From: Rhodamnia argentea
Taxonomy: Eukaryota > Streptophyta > Magnoliopsida > Myrtales > Myrtaceae
Assembly: GCF_020921035.1 (NCBI RefSeq)
Contig: NC_063150.1
Span: forward strand, 11,160,001 to 11,224,000
Length of the DNA: 64,000 nt
Direction of reading: 5' to 3'
Position 1 is the stretch's first letter, and the number at the start of each line of letters is the position of its first letter. The notes beneath the pieces were generated by a model, which did no database searches, had not been told where the DNA came from, and was given only the letters and a program-made list of their open reading frames with translations. Shown here piece by piece: positions 47,412 to 59,843 of this stretch. Both the position numbers and the translations under genes were made by a program.

Positions 47412-48384
47412 TGTCGCGACCTCGCCTTCGGCCTCCCATGGAGGGTCCGACGGGTTTAGAGGTATCGCCATAGGTCGGTGGCGTGAACTCTCCCAAGTCC
47501 TACCTCGCGTGACATTGGATTTCTTTTACCGATTAGCAAACTAAAATGCTATTAAGAGTCGCCACTAGCCTATTGAGGTCGGCTAGAAACCAATCGAGAC
47601 ACGGGAGGGTTATCTAGATTCCTACGTAACGTGAGCTTCTAGATTCGGGGACTTGTTTACGCTAACTAGATAATTAGCGCCCTTTTGGTACCTAACCAGT
47701 CGATATTCCCTAAGGTGACCACATATTCTGCATATCATTTTAAGCTTATCGGGTATCTAACTAGTATTAAGTGATCATGCATAATTTTTTTATTGTCATT
47801 TCGTGCAATTACCTATTTATCCTTAACCTAGCAAATAGGAAAAGCGATTAACAGACAATTTTTCAAAAGACAATGCTGTAATGAACACTTGATCGGGTAA
47901 ACATGCCAAATACTAGACTGGAATGAACACATGCAAACCATATCTATGATGACAATATTTAAACAAACAATTCTGACACGCAGATCGGATACGCATGAAA
48001 TCAAATCGGATTAGACGTCGGTCTTCATCCTTGCTAAATCCCAATGGTCTGTAATCTCCGTGGGCATCGTCATCGATTGCCACGTCGGGATATCCATCTC
48101 ATGCATTCACTCAAAGAAGATAGTTAGCGCGATTCGGTCAATTAAAGAATAAAACGAGTATCTTGAATTAAACTCTAATTACCGTGCTAATTTATCTACT
48201 GAGATATACATTACGGAATAAATTATAGCCATTCACATGCGAAGTTGAAACTAAGTCGTGCGAATTAAACATGACAAATAATCAATAATCACACATGTAA
48301 AAAGCCTAATTAGACAATATAGGCAAATAGAGGCATTTCCTACCTATTTCCTATTTTTGGGCATTTTCTGGAGTTTTCTATTTC

Positions 48385-48427
<43 letters not shown>

Positions 48428-50393
48428 CGGGTCCGGGTCGATCAGGCTCAGGCCTCCGCGGCCTGGGTACATAAACAGGCTGGGCTCAAAGAATGAGCCC
48501 AGTTTAACTACGACCCAAAAAGGAACTGAGAGAAAAACTTGAAATGGGCCTCAACAGAAACCAGCTTAGGCCTAAGATCAGCGCCGGCCCAACTCTGACG
48601 TCTATTCCCAGTCCAGTCTTTGACAAGCTCCAAATGGAAGACTCGCCAGCACAAGTGAGCTCTTGAAACCTGGTCCCACATTTTTTGGTGTTCTTCCTCC
48701 CATGCTCTTCTTCATAGCCTTTTTTTTTTTTCCAAAGACGTCTGCACCTACTCGAGCTTACACCGAGGTCCCCAACGCGCAACCAGAAGCGAGCAACCAC
48801 GAAAAGACTCCGACTCGGACTGACTGGTCCTTACCAGCCCACAAACGTCGCCGGGTCTCTGCCAGCTTCGACTCCAGGTGCTCCGACTCCCCTTCTTCTA
48901 TGCCCAGGCGCTATTCCAGGAGGACATCCGACCAAGCAAGCTCAAATTCTGGCGCTTCCCGATCCCTCACAAACTGCAGGCATCGTCAACACAAAGTGCA
49001 CTAATCGTGGCACACAGGTCGTTGCTTGGCCGACACGAGCTTTGCTTGGCTACCACCCTCACGTCGCTTCTGTTCATGGTGGTGTCGCCACTGACCGAGC
49101 TCGCGTCGCCCCTGTTCACCTTTGCATTGCCTCCGCTTGAACCTCCGTGCACCATTCAACGATCCCGGACACCAGATCGAGTAAAGAACCACAAGACCGA
49201 ACACCACAAGTGCAACCGCTAGTTCTGACCAGGCTGAACACCACCTCCGCCGACGCCCAGTCCGAGCGAGGCCGAAACGGCCTTCATCTCCGTCTACAAC
49301 AGTGATAGCCAAAAACGTGCCCAAACGAGAAAACTCGAGCTGGGTCTTGGTTTTCATCAACTCTGGACATCCGCCAAGCTGCCACTGTAGGTGATTTGCT
49401 TCCGCCGGACTGGTTCATGGAGGCGTTGAAGGTTGTCGGGGCGGCACCAATGGACGACTGTGGAGGATTGACTGGTCGGCTTAGCTTGGGGATGCTCAGG
49501 ACTGCTCCTTCTCTCACAGTCTCGCTTTATTCAAGCCCTCGGTCCCCTGCTTTCTGCTCTGCAACCCTTGGTTGGAAAAGAACGATCGAACGGGAGTCAT
49601 TGGACAGCGACAGTGGAGACGGTCGATCGGGCGTAGGTGCGGGCGAAACGGTCTCTCCTGCTCTCTGTTCTTTGTTTCCCTCTCCGCCTCCTTTATTTTC
49701 CACCAAGGGCCCTCTTGATTTTCATTCTGCTCTCGATCACCAAGAGCCTCTGCATGCTCTTCCCCTCGCTCGCCATCCTCTGTGTCCCACCAGCTCTGCT
49801 TCTTTTTCCTCTTCTGCTCTCAACGTGTGAGAGCCCTTGTTTTGCTCTCTGCTCTCAAGATTCAAAGCCCTGAATGCCCCCTTTTTTTTTCTCTCCGACC
49901 GAACGAACCTCTGGCCTGCCCACTCCTCCTTGCTTTATACTCTTCTTGCCTCCTTCCGCAAGTATACCCCCGTGGACAAGAGCAAAACCCGCTTGATGGG
50001 GACGTGGGTCAATTGGAGACCATGTAAAGCACGCTTGAGAGTGACGTGATGGTTTGCAGGAGGAGTGGCGTGAGTGGAGAGCATGGGTGAAAAGAAAAAG
50101 AATGTGGGCTAGTGGACAAGGAGAAGAAAAATGGGCTGAGAAGGAGAGTTGCCCAATTGGGCTGCGCATGGGTGGGCTGCGCATGAGAACAAAATAAAGA
50201 GCTGTGGGCCCGAGCTTTGTCTGCGGGAAAAGTAGAGAAAACATGGGCCGAGCTTCGCCCGGGCGGGCTTGAGTCGAACTGGCCCAACCTGATTTTTTCT
50301 TTCCTTTTTTTTTAAACATTTTATGTAGTTTTTTTTTACTTTTTCTATTTTACAATAAGACAAAAATAAATTAGACGCATTCTTATTTAACGG

Positions 50394-50435
<42 letters not shown>

Positions 50436-50462
50436 TGAGATCGCCAAAATTAGGTGTCAACA
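47412..50462 (-). mobile_element. Probable solo LTR (Tat/Athila-like), ~3.05 kb
   Basis: Flanked by atgag at 47407-47411 and 50463-50467. On the minus strand it starts TGTTGACACCTAATTTTGG at 50462 and ends GGTCGCGACA at 47412. It contains (AAT)n microsatellites at about 48386-48425 and 50396-50435, a GC-rich leader (48.6-49.9 kb) and the block aagtccccgaatc ... tagtggcgactc shared with the element at 13020-15476. No protein domain and no repeated ends, so not a full element. The open frames inside (for example 49396-49830) are leader sequence. Confidence 0.72.
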
Positions 50463-53284
50463 ATGAGCACTAGCCAAGATTTTCCAATCCATTTGCAACG
50501 GCTTGCGATGCTTGTCTAGGTTCACCGTCCTCATCACCGTCACTTTGCAAAGATACTAACATATGTTGAAAGAATATATATCGAATAACCATTAATTTTT
50601 CAATCAAGCCCGAAAACTTTTTCAATCACTCTTTCTCGGCATACCACTAACAAATGAAAATTAATTTTTGATGGATAAAAGGTTCCATCGTCATGAAGTT
50701 TTAGTTGAGCGAACGCACGCGGGAATGAGTTACGTAAAATTCTGCTGCCTGTTGCAGAATGTAGACATCCTTTTTCCAACCTCAATTTGGTGTCTAACAA
50801 TCATCTTCAGGCCTTTGAATTCAAAAAAGAGTACTAGAGTTAATCAGGTGCAATTTTGGCATTAATGAGTAAGAGACAGACCCTGACAAAAGTAGACTGA
50901 CACTGTTTTAGGAAACCGCCACCGGCAGATGAACGTTGCTGATATCCAAGAGCCATTCTGGCGATTTTCAATGATGTTTTGCTGCTGGTAACACTAGAAC
51001 TAATGGCTCCTTGAGTATTTCAATGGGGAACAATCATCTGTATTGGGTTGGATAAAAATGAATTAAACGAGTCATGGGCTTTGAGTGTTTTTATTGAAAA
51101 ATACTAGTGGATTCCACCTTGTTATAATTATTAGTGTTGAGAGTAGAATAGGCTTGTGGATAAAAATGAACCACTATATATTTTCTTGCAAAATCTTCTT
51201 TCTCATCACTATTAGCATTGCTTGTTCCTCATCATCACTATATGTTCATCAGCAGCACATCCACCTGATTTCTACAATCAGTTTCTATTGCTGTTTGAAG
51301 TTTAACTTGTTATATTATGCAAAAGTTCTTCATTGTTCCAACACATCTTGTTCACCCTCTCTATATGGTATTGTTAACCCCGACAATTATAAATATCATA
51401 TCAACATTTTGTGACTGAATTGCACCAATTAGAACTTGACTACACTTCTTGAATTTGTTATGACCCAAATTGCACTTTTGTGGCAAATTTTAAGACTTTT
51501 GATGCATTTATATCATATTTAAAAGCTAACCCCAATAAGACACATAGGAAAACAACCCTAAATAAGGAACTGTAGTGAAAACATGTACTTCTACCATAGT
51601 CAGCACCAAATCAACTAAATTAAATGAAGAAATAAATTAATAATTTAGGCTCTCTACAAGGGGTGGTTTGGTCAAGACTACGAAGTTCCTCTCACATCAC
51701 ACTGGGTGCTCCACGTATCTTTTTTTTTTTGCCTCATTCTTTCTTTCTTTATTTTCTTCTCGATAAAAAGAGATTTTTCCGGACTTTCGAAAATGCAAAT
51801 ATTTTGTGCCAAAGAAACATGAGCTGAAAGAGGTGAAATCAAAGGGCGTTGCTTGAATGTTACTCCGGGTACATGCGAATAACTGATCAAAATTCTTCTT
51901 TGTATACATGATAAAACATAGTTCAGAACTAAAGCAGAAACTCGTGACTTTTTGTCCTTTTTATTTTCTGATTGAGCATCTTTTCAAGACACTTTCGGTT
52001 GTGGCTCTTAGGGCGGGCATAATAACTGTTATATTTCTCTATTTCTCTTCTAAATCTATTTTCTAAGAAATCCATTTGATCGCAATTTCGTTTTTCTTCG
52101 AAAATAATAATCATTCACACTCTTAATTATCCCTCCACAGGGAAGGACAGCCGGAGGCAAGATCTCCGGTGATGGAGTCGACGATAAGACAAAATGCGAG
52201 AAGCTTTTCAATGCGTTTGAAAGCTGATTACAGCTCCCACGTACTTTAACAGCTTTTTCCTTGATTTTTTTTTTTCTGTTTTCTTGATCAATCGGTTGAA
52301 AACGCAATCAAGAAGCTTCTACCAATGGGCCCCGCAAATCCGGATCTTAGGATTTTGCTCCTGGTGATTTCTCATATGTTTTACTTATTTAATCAAGATT
52401 ACATTGGGTGTGTGTGGCTTGCTGTAATTGGAACCAGATGCGATCATCAACCTGATTTATACATTTTCGAATAGGCCCACGATTCATGGCTTGAGCCTTG
52501 TGATACTTCTAGGCCCAAATGGTTGGGCCGGATTGGATCCAAGGTAGGTCCTAGAGTAGAGATCTTCCCGGAGCAGAAAAGGATAGACTGTCTCTCGACC
52601 CTTGTCCAATGAGACAATATTGAAGAGTCCTGTTGCGCCACGTAGGCTGTCCATCAACTCCACTCATTAGTTGCCACATGTTCATAATGAGCCCCACTTG
52701 TCAGATTTTTTTTCTTTTAATCTCCCTCCTCCTTTAGGCCCCTCTCACTTTTTTACCTTCAGCCCTCTCCCTCACTTGCATGGGTCTCGACTACATCATT
52801 CACCAAAAAGTTCACCTGAGCCCGACCTCTGCGCTTCTCCCATCGTCGCCACTGGTGGAGTCGCTAGTGTTGGCCAAGCCGACCATAATTGGCAAAACAA
52901 CGACAACTGTGGATTAGTGCCAGCGTCCCTTGTGGGCCGCTCGTCTTGGCCAATTGCAACACAATCGAAAATGATAACAATGGAATGATCACGAAATCTT
53001 TTGAAAGAATCCCTCCTTCATCCATGATGAATAGGAAAGATGGATATGCAAATAGCTCTATTGCGTACAAATACGGGTGAGGTGTCTTTTAACAAGGAGG
53101 TCAATAGCATTCCTGAACAACGTCAATAACGGCCATGGACAAGCAAACACTCATCCAAGGTAAGTCCTAGACATCTTCCAGAGCATAAAAGGATAGACTG
53201 TCCCTTGACCCTCGTCCGATGTTATAAATAGTGCACATACTCATCATTTTATCAAGATCTACATTAATAGAAATCTTTACATTG
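50463..53284. other. Spacer with one short direct repeat pair
   Basis: After the rest of the unknown patch (50463-50580) no gene is recognised. 52545-52615 and 53158-53225 are related (aggtaagtcctaga, aaaaggatagactgtc, cttgaccctcgtcc), which could be LTR remnants about 610 bases apart. Confidence 0.4.
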
Positions 53285-53420
53285 TTAGATAGAAAGACAC
53301 TAGAAGTGCCAAAAGTATTGTACGATATTCACTTTATTGCCAAAAATATTTTTCGGATCACTTAGGTGACACTATTTTAGAAAAAATGATCAGTTAATTG
53401 TCTATTCCGATCCGAGTCGC
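53285..53420. mobile_element. MITE fragment (gacactagaagtgccaaaag type)
   Basis: One end and part of the inside of the family found at 17818-18122 (agacactagaagtgccaaaa, ttcactttattgcc, tcacttaggtgac). The other end was not found. Confidence 0.45.
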
Positions 53421-53554
53421 CGAAAATCCGATTAATTTTCCCAGTCAACATACAGAGCCCTAAATGACGTAGTTTACAACATTTGCCCCAAAATATAAAT
53501 CATAAATTGGACAATCAAACATTTCTCAATTTCTCCAAATGTAAACCATAATTC

Positions 53555-53797
53555 TCAAAAGTCACCAATTACTTGAGGTCCTCTCATTACGCTCGAGGGC
53601 ATGGAGGAGGATTCGGGGACTACAGGATGTCGGCGGGGACGGACTGGCCGAGAGAAGACGCATCCTTTAAGGTTGGTCAAGTGAGGCATTTGGTTGAACA
53701 GGTTGCTGGCGTCGTCAGGCGTGGGGCAAGGGCAAGAGTTGGGGTCGATTTGGTAGATAGCGAAGGCAAGAAGCGGATAGCTCCTATCTGGATCCAT
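53555..53797 (-). pseudogene. Possible truncated first exon of an unknown gene
   Basis: The minus-strand frame starts at an ATG in good context (ccATGG) and reads MDPDRSYPLLAFAIYQIDP, later NLFNQMPHLTNLKG, then turns Arg/Pro-rich and stops. The first 50 codons look like real coding sequence; the rest does not. No continuation found downstream. Family not recognised, so function is left open. Confidence 0.3.
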
Positions 53798-54529
53798 GGA
53801 TTTCTCTGGGTTTGAGTTCTTTTTATGGAATTGAAGCAGAGGAGAACGAATTTATTAAGGAAATATGGTCCACTGTGAAACTAGGGGAATTGGTTTTCGA
53901 AGAAGACGATGTGAAAAGATTGATCCGATCTTGAGCCAAAAAGGATCGAGCGGGCAGGTTCATCGAAGAAGAAAGACCCTAATATCATCGGTCGTCACTC
54001 CTACAATTTCCATCAGCCACCATCTCCAATTGCCGTCAGCCACCGTCAAATCTCCCTCGCCTTTGACAAAAAAAAAAAAAAAAAAAATTCTCCTTCGCCG
54101 GCCATCTCGTTCTCATTGTAGCTAAAACAGAGCACAATAGAGTATACACGCGAATCACGCCACCGTTTGATTGACTTCGTCCGTTACTTCCAAGTCTCAT
54201 TGGTCGTGCCTCTCTTCTCCCCTGTTTTTCTAATCAAGTGTTTGAAATTGCTGACGCTCGCGAGATGAGAAATTGATGCAATCAAGTCATTCCGTTAACT
54301 CCTTCTAACTTAGTTGATGACAAATGCTTACGTGGCTTTTTCTTTTGACATTTTCTCTTTATTACATGGCGATGCCGTGGCCAAAACTAGTCGTTTTGGT
54401 TCAAATTTGAATTTTTATACAAAATTTTTTAAATTAAATTTAAAACAAGCTAAATTTAAAATAATAAAAAAACACAGAAATAGGGAACCAAGTGGCTGAG
54501 GGCTTTGTAGCCCTCCCCGTTGCCGCTTA

Positions 54530-55030
54530 ATTTCCACATTAATGGGATCACCGCCAACTGTTCTAAAAATTTAAACTGTTAGATGAATGCGTAGTTTTAT
54601 ATTTAATTACTCTAACACTCCCCTCGCAATTAATAAAGATGGTGGCGGTATAACTCGGGATTGACCTACAATTAATAAAGATCAAACATGAAATTGTGAG
54701 ATCATATGGGATAGAACACATTAAAAGGACCAAATAGACAGATTCAATTTATTTCGTGGAAAATGGATGATTTGAAAAAATTTTGCTAAAAAAAGACCGC
54801 TTGTATCTTTTAAAATAATTAGTCAATATAAAAAAATATTTTCATTGCCGCCAATATAATTTATGCCAAATTATTTTCATGTACGATGAACATATAGTTC
54901 GTTCTTTTATTTTTATAAGAGATATAAGTGATCACTTTTAGAAAAATATTTTTCAAATTATTCATTTTTCGCAATACGAACGGAGCTATAGCAATTGAAT
55001 ATTTCATATTACAAAAATCATTGTAGTGTG
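54530..55030. mobile_element. Decayed repeat pieces
   Basis: 54540-54620 is the caactgttctaaaa ... ttaaactgttagatgaatgc element also seen at 3525 and 640. 54700-55000 resembles the AT-rich element at 46.9-47.1 kb. No gene. Confidence 0.4.
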
Positions 55031-55309
55031 ATTACAAAAAACAATGTCAATTTCTCTTAGCAGGAAAGTCCAGAACTTTGGAAAGAAAAATCTTGATGCT
55101 AAAATTTCGATGTTCGAAAGTTCTTAAACAACTGTTTCTAACACTACAAACTCTCTCTAGACAAGTTTGAAATTCCGCATCATCGCACGAATTTATCAAG
55201 TTTGTAAGCTGAGCTTTGGACATGCTTCCGAGGTCCCACCAACGCGAGATCTCGCGATCGCCGCCGTCATCGCGAGGGGGCAGAGGTGAAGTCGTCGCTG
55301 AGGGTGCGC

Positions 55310-55740
55310 CTGACCGGTGCATGCGAGGCAACGAGGGTGCACGATAGCAGGAGATGGAGTTGGGCGAGGTCTACCAAATGTTAAATGTGTGTTCATTCAA
55401 ACTATTTTGATTTGTCTTCGTACGACAAGTGTAAAGAAAGCGCAACCTAGGTGTGCACAACCGACTGGCAACGCCGTAGTTCCTATAGGAAGAATTTCCG
55501 ACACGTGCTCATCACCGACGAAGATAGTGATTGGCCGTCGATTATAATGCCCGATAGATCCGTTATTGGGGAACGAGCGCGTGCTTAACATGCCGGTGCT
55601 CTGTTGATCCGCTTTGTTTTTTGGATTTGGATTTGTCGTATTCTTGACTTAGCTCTGTTTCAGTTCGCTCTATTATGAAGTCTCGTACTTCGATGCATCA
55701 TTTTGAGCAATGAATAAACTTACTTTTCAGTTTTATCAAA
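55310..55740 (+). pseudogene. Copy 2 of the unknown remnant at 22.3 kb
   Basis: caacctaggtgtgcacaacc, then ggaagaatttccga, then gtgctcatcaccgacgaaga align with 22312-22420. In one frame it reads QPRCAQPTGNAVVPIGRIS; a shifted frame continues HVLITDEDSDWPSIIMPDRS. The frame change between blocks suggests decay. It lies 1.2-1.6 kb upstream of NLR-2. Confidence 0.35.
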
Positions 55741-55756
55741 TGAGCCCCTAGTTACT

Positions 55757-56306
55757 AGGGGTGAGAGGCCTCGGTTCCGTACAAGTTCTACCGAGAACCT
55801 ATAACCTAAAACCTATTTGTCGGAACACGTCTCTTATTTTTTGAAATCTGGAACTTACCATGCATACGTTAAAACCCGAAACCTACTATGTCACAAGATC
55901 TAGGGTCGGTTCGGAGTTTACCCAAGTTTTTACCTCGTATCTTTAATGGAACGATTGGAATGAATCATCACATTTAATGAACACCACTTGTTGCTACACC
56001 ACGACTTATATTTAGATAAACGAATCATATAAAACATTAACAAATTAAAGATCTCGGTCTAAATATTGTAGAAAATGAAAAAGGAAGCTCAAATTAGTGA
56101 TTCTAGATTGCACACCCATCATCAGATATCATGGAATACCGCAAGGATCCCGCGAAAACATATATCAATAAAAATACAAAAACTTGCTCCGGGTTTCGGG
56201 TGGAGCCCCGTTAGAACCGGTTTCCCAAGTTTTGGAATCTGAAATCTACCCTACACATCCTGGAACCCGAATCGTACCGCTTTTACCCCGAAATCATGCT
56301 CATCCT
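55757..56306. mobile_element. hAT-like MITE candidate
   Basis: Ends ggggtgagaggcctcggttc and (reverse complement of the right end) ggatgagcatgatttcgggg are loosely inverted, with tactag on both sides as a possible target duplication. The inside is rich in ggttcc/ggaacc motifs. The GGTTCCGGTT-type pieces at 24.0 and 26.1 kb are relatives. Confidence 0.45.
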
Positions 56307-56379
56307 ACTAGTGTCCTAATTTCAATAAGTTGAATTGAAAAAAAAAAGAATTTTGAATGCCCTGATAGTGAAATGTACA

Positions 56380-56918
56380 TCTATATTTTTCATATGGAAT
56401 ATTACAGTTGAAGAGTAATGCATGTGCACGGGCTTGAGGTCTAATTAATTTATTGCGAAGGTCATTAGATAATTGAAGCCAAACTGAACTTGTAAAAGGA
56501 AAAAGAAAGCATCCTGCATCTTGCCAGCTCTCACATCTTTTTTAAAGACCTGTAGTTTACTTGATAAACTAAATTAGGCCATTGACCGTCGAAGCGTAGA
56601 CTTCGAGCAAGAAGTTTTCTTCTATACGCATCTTGGCCTACGCAGAAAGTAAATGTTGTAAGTTGACTTTAGTTAGCTAACTACCCTTGTACTTGGTAGC
56701 CATCGCGTTGTATAAATTGCAACCCTTTGGTTATTACAGAATCATCGATTTCAGTGTCAAAAGCTCTACCCAATTCTCTAGTCGTGGTTGCCATCTTCCT
56801 CCTCTTCTCTTCTCTCCTCTGTGTCTCTCACGAATACATACATAGAAGTACAAACCTTCACTCCGTTACATAACAGAGGAGGCTGAATCGAGTGCTGTTC
56901 TGCCTGCATCCGATATCG
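56380..56918 (+). promoter_or_regulatory. NLR-2 promoter and leader
   Basis: TATA box tataaat at 56711-56717; TTGAC at 56663-56667. The leader block tcagtgtcaaaagctctacc (about 56751) matches 29166-29183 in front of NLR-1. Relative to NLR-1, about 365 bases (56380-56745), including the TATA box, are extra. An ATG matching the NLR-1 start (atggaggctgag) is altered to agaggaggctgaa here. Confidence 0.5.
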
Positions 56919-59843
56919 ATGGCTACTTCTGAGGTGGTCATTTCACTCGAGATCCGCAATTCGCTAGACATGCTCTCCGAGGGAAAAGTTCTCTCTCGTG
57001 GATTGCGCTATCGAATGAGAACAGCAATTAATGATCTCCAGAAAATCTTGAGCACCTCCAAGTTACTGGAATCCAGCACCGACGACGACCAGCGAGGCAA
57101 CGACCACGGATCTTGCCTCCAGGATCGAGCTCGAGGTGCTGTGGACATCGCCCATCAGATCCTCCTGGAAGCATCGCAACACTTGATGTCTTCCAAGGGC
57201 CGCCTCGCAAACATTCATGCATTAGTCCGCTTCATGTCGCTCAGGATACATGTGCGCGCCACCGAAAAGAAGGCTCTAGATTTCCTCAGAGGCGTCGAGG
57301 AATTGTCCAATCATCTTCCCCGGGGGCAAGGTCTGCCTCCTAATGATCTGCTTAGTCTTGATGAAAATGCTTCATCTAAGAATGCAGATCAAGGGAATGT
57401 AGGTCGGACTTGGAAGATCGAGTCGGATATTGTGGGCCGTAAAGATGAAGCTTGCAAGCTCCTAGCTCAGTTGATAGTGGAAGATGGCGATCAGGATGCG
57501 TTGCCACTTCGCATCGTTTGGGTGGTGGGGAAAGAAGCCAGCGGCAAGACGGCCCTTGTGAGGAGCGTGTACAACAGACTCGAGATAGATCATAGCTTCC
57601 AATTTTGCGTCTGGGTTGGTGTTCATGAAAAATTCACCTTGAAAGATCTCTTGGTGACGATACTGAAGCAAACACCTCAGAAAGAACTGAAGGATCTAGA
57701 GCACATAGAGGAAGAAAACCTGAAAGAGATCCTTCATAAGGCCTTAATGGAATTGAAGTATCTCATTGTGTTCGACAATTTGCATAAGGTCGAGCACATG
57801 GACGAGCTCATGATCTTTCTCCCAGACTCGAGGAGTGGAAGCAGAGTCATCATCACTGCTCGGGATCCTGAAATTCCATCATTTATGGATCCTTGGGCTT
57901 CTCCTGTCGAGTTGCATGAATTAGATGCAGACCAGAGCGAGTGCCTGTTGGGGGAATGCGGCTCCTTTGCTGCAGATACACGTCTTAAAGCGAGCATCCT
58001 GAGCAAGTGCAATGGCTCTCCTCCGGGGATTTTGCTGCTCGGAGGACTTGTGGTGGCAAGCGGCGATGCTTCTCCTGTCATGGTGGATCGGCACGCTGAA
58101 AATCCCACATTCAGTGACATCATGTCCTTGAGCTACAACAAATTGCCTTCCATCCTCAAGCCTTGTTTACTTTATTTGTGCCTCTTTCCAAAAGACTCGG
58201 AGATCTCAACGAGGAGGCTCTTCCGGCTGTGGCTTGCCGAAGGATTGGTCAAAGAGGACGGGTTCAATGCCGAGCAGTGCTTTCAAGAATTGGCTGGTCG
58301 AAACTGGGTAAATGTGGTGAGATATAAGAAGCTCGTCAGAACGGCCAAATCGTGCCGTGTGCCTAGTTTCATACACGATTTCTTGTGCAAGAGGGCAAAG
58401 CAACTCAGACCCCAGATCCATTCGAACACCAAGTCCACTAATCATAGTGAGCAACCAAAGGTTGATAATGGCTGCTCATCGTGGATTGTCCAAAATCAAG
58501 AGGATCACCAAGGATTTCAACTCCAATACCTCCGTTCCTATGTATCCTTCAACACGCAGAAGCAAGGGACGCGCTCGAGGGACGTGGAAGAGTTGCTCCA
58601 GCCATTGATTGCAAGGGGGGACTGTGGTCTGCTCAGGGTGCTCGACCTGGAGGGGGTTTACAAGCCGTTGCTCCCGAACAAACTTGGCAATGTACTGCCA
58701 GACCTGAGGTACTTGGGATTGCGATGGACAGTCCTTGATTCGATCCCGGAAACCATCGGGAACATGTCCTGCCTCGAGACTTTAGATCTAAAGTACACTA
58801 ATGTTAGGAGTTTGCCGAGTTCGATTTGGAAGGTGAAGTCCCTCCAGCACCTGTACATGAATGAGGTATGCTTTGATAAGTCTACCAATCTTCGTAAACA
58901 ATCTGCGAAGTACCCGAGCAATCTCCAAACATTATGGGGGTTATATATCGGAGTCGCTAAGAGTCCCATGCTCAATGTGCTTAGAAAATTGACCAGGCTC
59001 AAGAAATTGGGGCTGACGTGTGATTCTCCGGTGATCAAGGAAGCGACCGAGTGCATCTCAAATCTCACAGAGCTGCAATCCCTCAAGCTGAGATCCAGGG
59101 ATCTCTTCGGTCAGCCCTCGGAACTCAGCTTGGGCAACATGAGGGGACTCGACTCGCTTTCGGAGCTGTACTTGCTGGGGAGCTTGCCCGTGGGAGACGG
59201 CTTGACACTCCTTCCTCAGAACCTGAAAATCCTTACCTTGTCCATGTCAGGACTAGACGATCATTCCATAGAAGTCCTGGGAGGGTTCCAGAGCTTGGAA
59301 ATCCTCAACCTACTTGCACGCTCTTACGCTGGTGAAAACCTGAACTGTGGCTCAGGTTCATTCCCAAGGCTCCGCGTCCTCAAATTGTGGATGTTGGAGA
59401 AAGTGAAAGAAGCTCATGTAGACAAAACCGCTCTTTCTCGCTTGGAAGAGCTGGAGATCAAGAACTGCGGACTCCTAGCGTCTGTTGATTCATTGGATCA
59501 TATTCAATTCCTGAAAAAAATTAGTTTGATTGAAGTGAAGGAAGAACTGGCTACGAACATCAAAGGACGACTGACCGGAAAGCTATTCATCAACGGGAAG
59601 CAATTGGTGACCTCTTCTTCTTCTTCTTCCCGCCAAGTATTCATCAAAGAGACGCAATTGGTGACCTCTTCTTCTTCTGCGCAGGTAAAATTTCATCGCT
59701 TTTACGCCTTCTCTATCCACGCATTTCCTCATTGACATGCTCGGCTTTTGTTGCGTATTCCATGTTTGCTTCAATCTTTAAACGAGAGTAAATTTGTTTT
59801 ATTTTTTCCTTATCCAAATATGCAGGCAAGGCAAGATAATTGA
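56919..59843 (+). CDS. NB-ARC-LRR immune receptor, NLR-2 (two exons)
   Basis: Paralogue of NLR-1. Exons 56919-59684 and 59826-59843, about 927 residues. The long frame opens at a GTG (56892); the first ATG is 56919, matching the second Met of NLR-1 (AMAAEV). Residues 1-150 are the CC-like region. NB-ARC: DIVGRKD 170-176, P-loop GKEASGKT 204-211, LIVFDN 282-287, GSRVIITA 307-314, GSPPG 366-370 (GLPL equivalent, second position Ser and last Pro), CLLYLCLFPKD, and IHDFLC in place of MHD. LRRs follow from LRVLDLEG. The C-terminus has two QLVTSSSSS blocks where NLR-1 has one. The donor cag|GTAAAA and acceptor ATGCAG|gcaagg add only ARQDN before TGA; sequence matching the acidic NLR-1 tail continues out of frame (gacgaggaatgg). 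Without splicing the protein ends at 59735. Probably expressed as an intact receptor apart from the tail. Confidence 0.88.

Noticed and set aside
48357..50447. Several 80-150-codon frames on both strands
   Set aside because: They fall in the GC-rich leader and microsatellites of the solo LTR and overlap each other; no family match.
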